Shown here: in pieces, positions 6,113 to 7,877 of the stretch
How the letters are laid out: each line of letters opens with the position of its first letter
Position numbering within the stretch: position 1 is the first letter of the stretch
NCBI GenBank assembly: GCA_029856445.1
Contig: JAHQWY010000175.1
Location: forward strand, 1-7,877
Length of the DNA: 7,877 nt
Direction: 5' to 3'
DNA from: Promethearchaeia archaeon
GTDB taxonomy: Archaea > Asgardarchaeota > Lokiarchaeia > Sigyniarchaeales > SOKP01
Notes under the pieces: model-generated
The model's database searches: none
Seen by the model: the letters and a program-made list of their open reading frames with translations, nothing else
Told to the model about the DNA's origin: nothing
Position numbers and translations under genes: made by a program

Positions 6113-6121
6113 CCAATATAC
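6113..6121 (-). promoter_or_regulatory. TATA-like element 27 bases upstream of the GTG start of the beta-grasp gene
   Basis: The minus strand reads GTATATTGG here, with its centre about 27 bases before the GTG at 6091. That spacing would place initiation at the start codon, giving a leaderless transcript, and it supports GTG as the start. The match to the archaeal consensus is only partial. Confidence 0.3.
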
Positions 6122-6181
6122 TTAGAGTTTATTACCAAATGGCAGTAGCTCTTCTATTATAAATTCCAACATACAAAAATT

Positions 6182-6189
6182 AATATAAA
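6182..6189 (-). promoter_or_regulatory. Consensus-like archaeal TATA box upstream of the beta-grasp gene
   Basis: The minus strand reads TTTATATT, preceded by purine/A-rich GAAAGA, which resembles a BRE. It is the closest match to the archaeal TATA consensus that I noted in the window. Initiation would fall near 6160, leaving a leader of about 70 bases before the GTG at 6091. It competes with the nearer element at 6113-6121 as the main promoter. Confidence 0.4.
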
Positions 6190-6266
6190 TCTTTCTTTTA
6201 TCAGCTAAAAAGGTATTTTTAAAGATGAGAAGAAATATATAATAATTTATTGTTTAGAATCTATTA

Positions 6267-6821
6267 TTAGGAACCAATTTCTAAACTTTGAACAAAACTA
6301 TCAATAGTTTGTTCTAAATCTATAATGTCATCTACTTCTTTGATATCACTTGATGCAAGTTTTGCAAGAAACTCTTTTAATAATTTTTCTTTATTCTTAT
6401 CAGTTGGAAACAAGAGACTGCTCTTGTAATGCTCCCAATCTAGGATATTTGTGAATATTAGGAATAATATCTCAATATGTGAATATTCAACTAGACTAAG
6501 TAATTTTTCTTTAGTAATCATAATTTTCGTATGATCCTTGTAAAAGTCTGATAAATCATCATAATAATTCGTTAATCTGGCTATATTATCCAATTGTGAA
6601 CGAAGGGCAGCTTTATTTATTGGACTGTCTTCATCTTTATAGAGAATATCAAAATAAGTCATTATGAAGTCTTTCAATTTTTGGAGTTTGGTTTGAAATA
6701 CACGAGTTTTAACAATTCGCTCGAACATAGGCGACTCTCTATCCTGATAAAACTTAAGTTCGAACTTGACAATATCTAATATGTCGAAGAAGAGTTCACG
6801 AATATCAATCTGTTCAGCCAT
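6267..6821 (-). CDS. Hypothetical all-helical protein
   Basis: I do not recognise this 184-residue protein. It is predicted to be almost entirely alpha-helical, acidic overall and free of cysteine, with no signal peptide. One hydrophobic helix, IEILFLIFTNIL at about residues 118-129, is flanked by charged helices and is more likely a buried core than a membrane span. There is no HEPN Rx4H motif, no nucleotidyltransferase motif and no zinc-binding pattern. The start ATG at 6821 is supported by AAGGT eight bases upstream, a weak Shine-Dalgarno match, with AGGAG farther back. It stands alone: 204 bp of AT-rich spacer separate it from the upstream nucleotidyltransferase gene and 175 bp from the downstream beta-grasp gene. 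The amino-acid mix and amphipathic pattern look like a real soluble protein. Nothing here supports a function. Confidence 0.7.
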   Translation of the reverse strand: MAEQIDIRELFFDILDIVKFELKFYQDRESPMFERIVKTRVFQTKLQKLKDFIMTYFDILYKDEDSPINKAALRSQLDNIARLTNYYDDLSDFYKDHTKIMITKEKLLSLVEYSHIEILFLIFTNILDWEHYKSSLLFPTDKNKEKLLKEFLAKLASSDIKEVDDIIDLEQTIDSFVQSLEIGS

Positions 6822-6829
6822 TTTTATCT

Positions 6830-6834
6830 ACCTT
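6830..6834 (-). promoter_or_regulatory. Weak Shine-Dalgarno site of the all-helical hypothetical gene
   Basis: AAGGT on the minus strand lies eight bases before the ATG at 6821. A stronger AGGAG occurs about 17 bases farther upstream but is too distant to pair for this start. It supports the ATG modestly. Confidence 0.3.
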
Positions 6835-6980
6835 TTAGTTAATCTCCTTAGAGTTAAGATTATTTTCGATAATTTCCTCGGTTTTTTAAAAAAAAATTTG
6901 ATAATAACAATTCTAAATAAATTTTAAAATATTTATATTTTATGAATAAAACATAAGAATATCCCTTTAAAAACATATAG

Positions 6981-7017
6981 GTGGGAAAATATACAGCATA
7001 GTGTATTATTTTCCTAC
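6981..7017 (-). terminator. Long hairpin just past the right-edge nucleotidyltransferase gene, likely terminator
   Basis: GTGGGAAAATATACA (6981-6995) pairs with TGTATTATTTTCCTAC (7002-7017) around the 6-base loop GCATAG, with one bulged base (T7006) and one G-T pair. About 14 pairs form, making it the strongest stem in the window. It begins 8 bases after the stop codon of the minus-strand gene and is followed on that strand by CTATATGTTTTT, which includes a T5 run. This fits a terminator or a 3'-end stabilising hairpin. Confidence 0.55.
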
Positions 7018-7025
7018 ATTTAATC

Positions 7026-7877
7026 TTAAAATCTTAATGGAAAAGAATGATCTGGAATAACCGGTTCAATAAACTTAGGTAAAATTCTTTTATCATTTTT
7101 TCTTTTTACCACTTTTTTGAAGATGATAGCCTTAAGGTGGATTTTTATAATACGAAATGGGCATCTAATCATGAAATTCATATCTTTACGAGGAGTATTT
7201 CGTAAATTTAGAAATCCAGTAAAAAATTTATGAGCTTTTTTTTGAGATCTAGGTTTTTCAAAAGAAATAAAACGTTCTGTGATTTTTTCTAGTGTTTCAG
7301 AGTCTCTAAAGCAATAAAAATTAGAAGCTCTTAAAGCCCATTTTACAGCAGTCAACTGATATTTCGTAGGATCAAGTTTTTTACTTAAGGATATGACAAT
7401 TGAAAAAAATGAAATCATAAGATTCATTATAATGCTTTTGAACATTTCTATAAATGAAATTCGAATCTTGGGTCTGATTTTTTCTTTCAGATCGTTACCA
7501 TAAAGGGTGGTACTATTTGTTAATATGTTTCCCAAAACAATATTCCTAGGGGCAAAGACTGCTGAAAATACTCTGTTTACCCTAAAAATTTTATGAAAAT
7601 GCGCGGTTTCCCAATATTTAATTTTTGTTAAGAAATGGCTTACAAAAATTCCTGTGGTTTGTTGGATTACACCTAATATTTTTTTGGTTAACTTCTTATT
7701 AAATTCTCTAAATTTATGTTTAATTTCTAAAGCAATAAAATATTTCTCTATCTCTTTGATATGATGGTTAGAGACTCGATTCTTAAATATAATAAGCAAA
7801 TCGCAATCAGAAACTGCAGTAGTTTCGCTTTGCGCTCTTTGACTTCCAAATAGAAGGATTGATAAAATTTTATTGAT
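7026..7877 (-). CDS. Nucleotidyltransferase-fold protein with a large helical C-terminal region, N-terminus cut by the right window edge
   Basis: The frame is open from the right edge to a TAA at 7026, giving 284 codons. Starting translation at the TTG at 7799 would be wrong, because the upstream 26 codons encode the family signature. Counting from the edge, LLFGS (8-12) is followed by an eleven-residue spacer and DCD (D24, D26), then LLIIF, the usual beta-strand. Only a short N-terminal piece should be missing. A third catalytic aspartate in a VDL-type strand is not obvious; the matching area reads TTGIFVSHFL. The rest is basic and largely helical, with NSTTLYGNDL and a later helical block, KYQLTAVKWALRASNFY, that resemble the substrate-side and helical domains of two-domain nucleotidyltransferases. 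An ATP-dependent NMP transferase is the natural guess, but the weak third acidic site leaves activity open. A strong hairpin follows the stop. Confidence 0.75.
   Translation of the reverse strand: MNKILSILLFGSQRAQSETTAVSDCDLLIIFKNRVSNHHIKEIEKYFIALEIKHKFREFNKKLTKKILGVIQQTTGIFVSHFLTKIKYWETAHFHKIFRVNRVFSAVFAPRNIVLGNILTNSTTLYGNDLKEKIRPKIRISFIEMFKSIIMNLMISFFSIVISLSKKLDPTKYQLTAVKWALRASNFYCFRDSETLEKITERFISFEKPRSQKKAHKFFTGFLNLRNTPRKDMNFMIRCPFRIIKIHLKAIIFKKVVKRKNDKRILPKFIEPVIPDHSFPLRF

Noticed and set aside
7797..7799. TTG as the start codon of the right-edge gene
   Set aside because: The 26 codons upstream to the window edge encode FGS and DCD of the nucleotidyltransferase motif, so the real start is beyond the edge.

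Overview
This AT-rich window (GC visibly well below 40%) most likely comes from an archaeon, with an Asgard (Lokiarchaeia-like) genome as the best guess. The evidence is compositional and contextual. Most genes lack a strong Shine-Dalgarno site, several seem to start at TTG or GTG, TATA-like boxes and T-tracts bound the genes, and the two large proteins look like families I associate with anaerobic archaea (a winged-helix polyferredoxin and an MFS carrier with a long helical tail). No rRNA, tRNA, CRISPR array or transposase is visible, so the taxonomic call is inference.

Layout, left to right. (1) Positions 1-521, minus strand: N-terminal 173 codons of a nucleotidyltransferase that runs off the left edge. 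(2) Positions 735-1357, minus strand: a complete two-gene MNT-HEPN toxin-antitoxin operon, mntA then hepT, overlapping by ATGA, with the motifs of both partners intact. (3) Positions 1358-1642: a divergent intergenic region of 285 bp with a tandem direct repeat next to mntA, two interlocking palindromes in the middle and a dyad around a TATA-like element next to the rightward gene. (4) Positions 1643-2740, plus strand: an iron-sulfur protein with an N-terminal winged-helix-like region, a cysteine-dense middle and two C-terminal [4Fe-4S] ferredoxin motifs. (5) Positions 2890-5097, plus strand: an MFS transporter with a charged, helical C-terminal extension of about 300 residues. (6) Positions 5104-5376, minus strand: a small hypothetical gene convergent with the transporter. 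(7) Positions 5582-6091, minus strand: a protein made of two MoaD/ThiS-like beta-grasp domains without a C-terminal diglycine. (8) Positions 6267-6821, minus strand: an all-helical protein of unknown function. (9) Positions 7026-7877, minus strand: a second long nucleotidyltransferase, cut by the right edge just upstream of its GS...DxD motif.

How the genes relate. Only mntA-hepT is a clear functional unit: MntA is expected to neutralise HepT by adding AMP to it. Three different nucleotidyltransferase-fold proteins lie within 7.9 kb, two of them attached to longer helical regions and cut by the window edges. This suggests an accessory or defence-prone neighbourhood but does not prove one. The iron-sulfur protein and the MFS carrier share a strand but are separated by 148 bp with a T7 tract and a TATA-like box, so they probably have separate promoters. 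The minus-strand genes on the right are each separated by about 175-205 bp and look monocistronic.

The best candidates for something undescribed are the cysteine-rich winged-helix polyferredoxin, the MFS carrier with its helical tail, the tandem beta-grasp protein, and the possible operators between mntA and the iron-sulfur gene.
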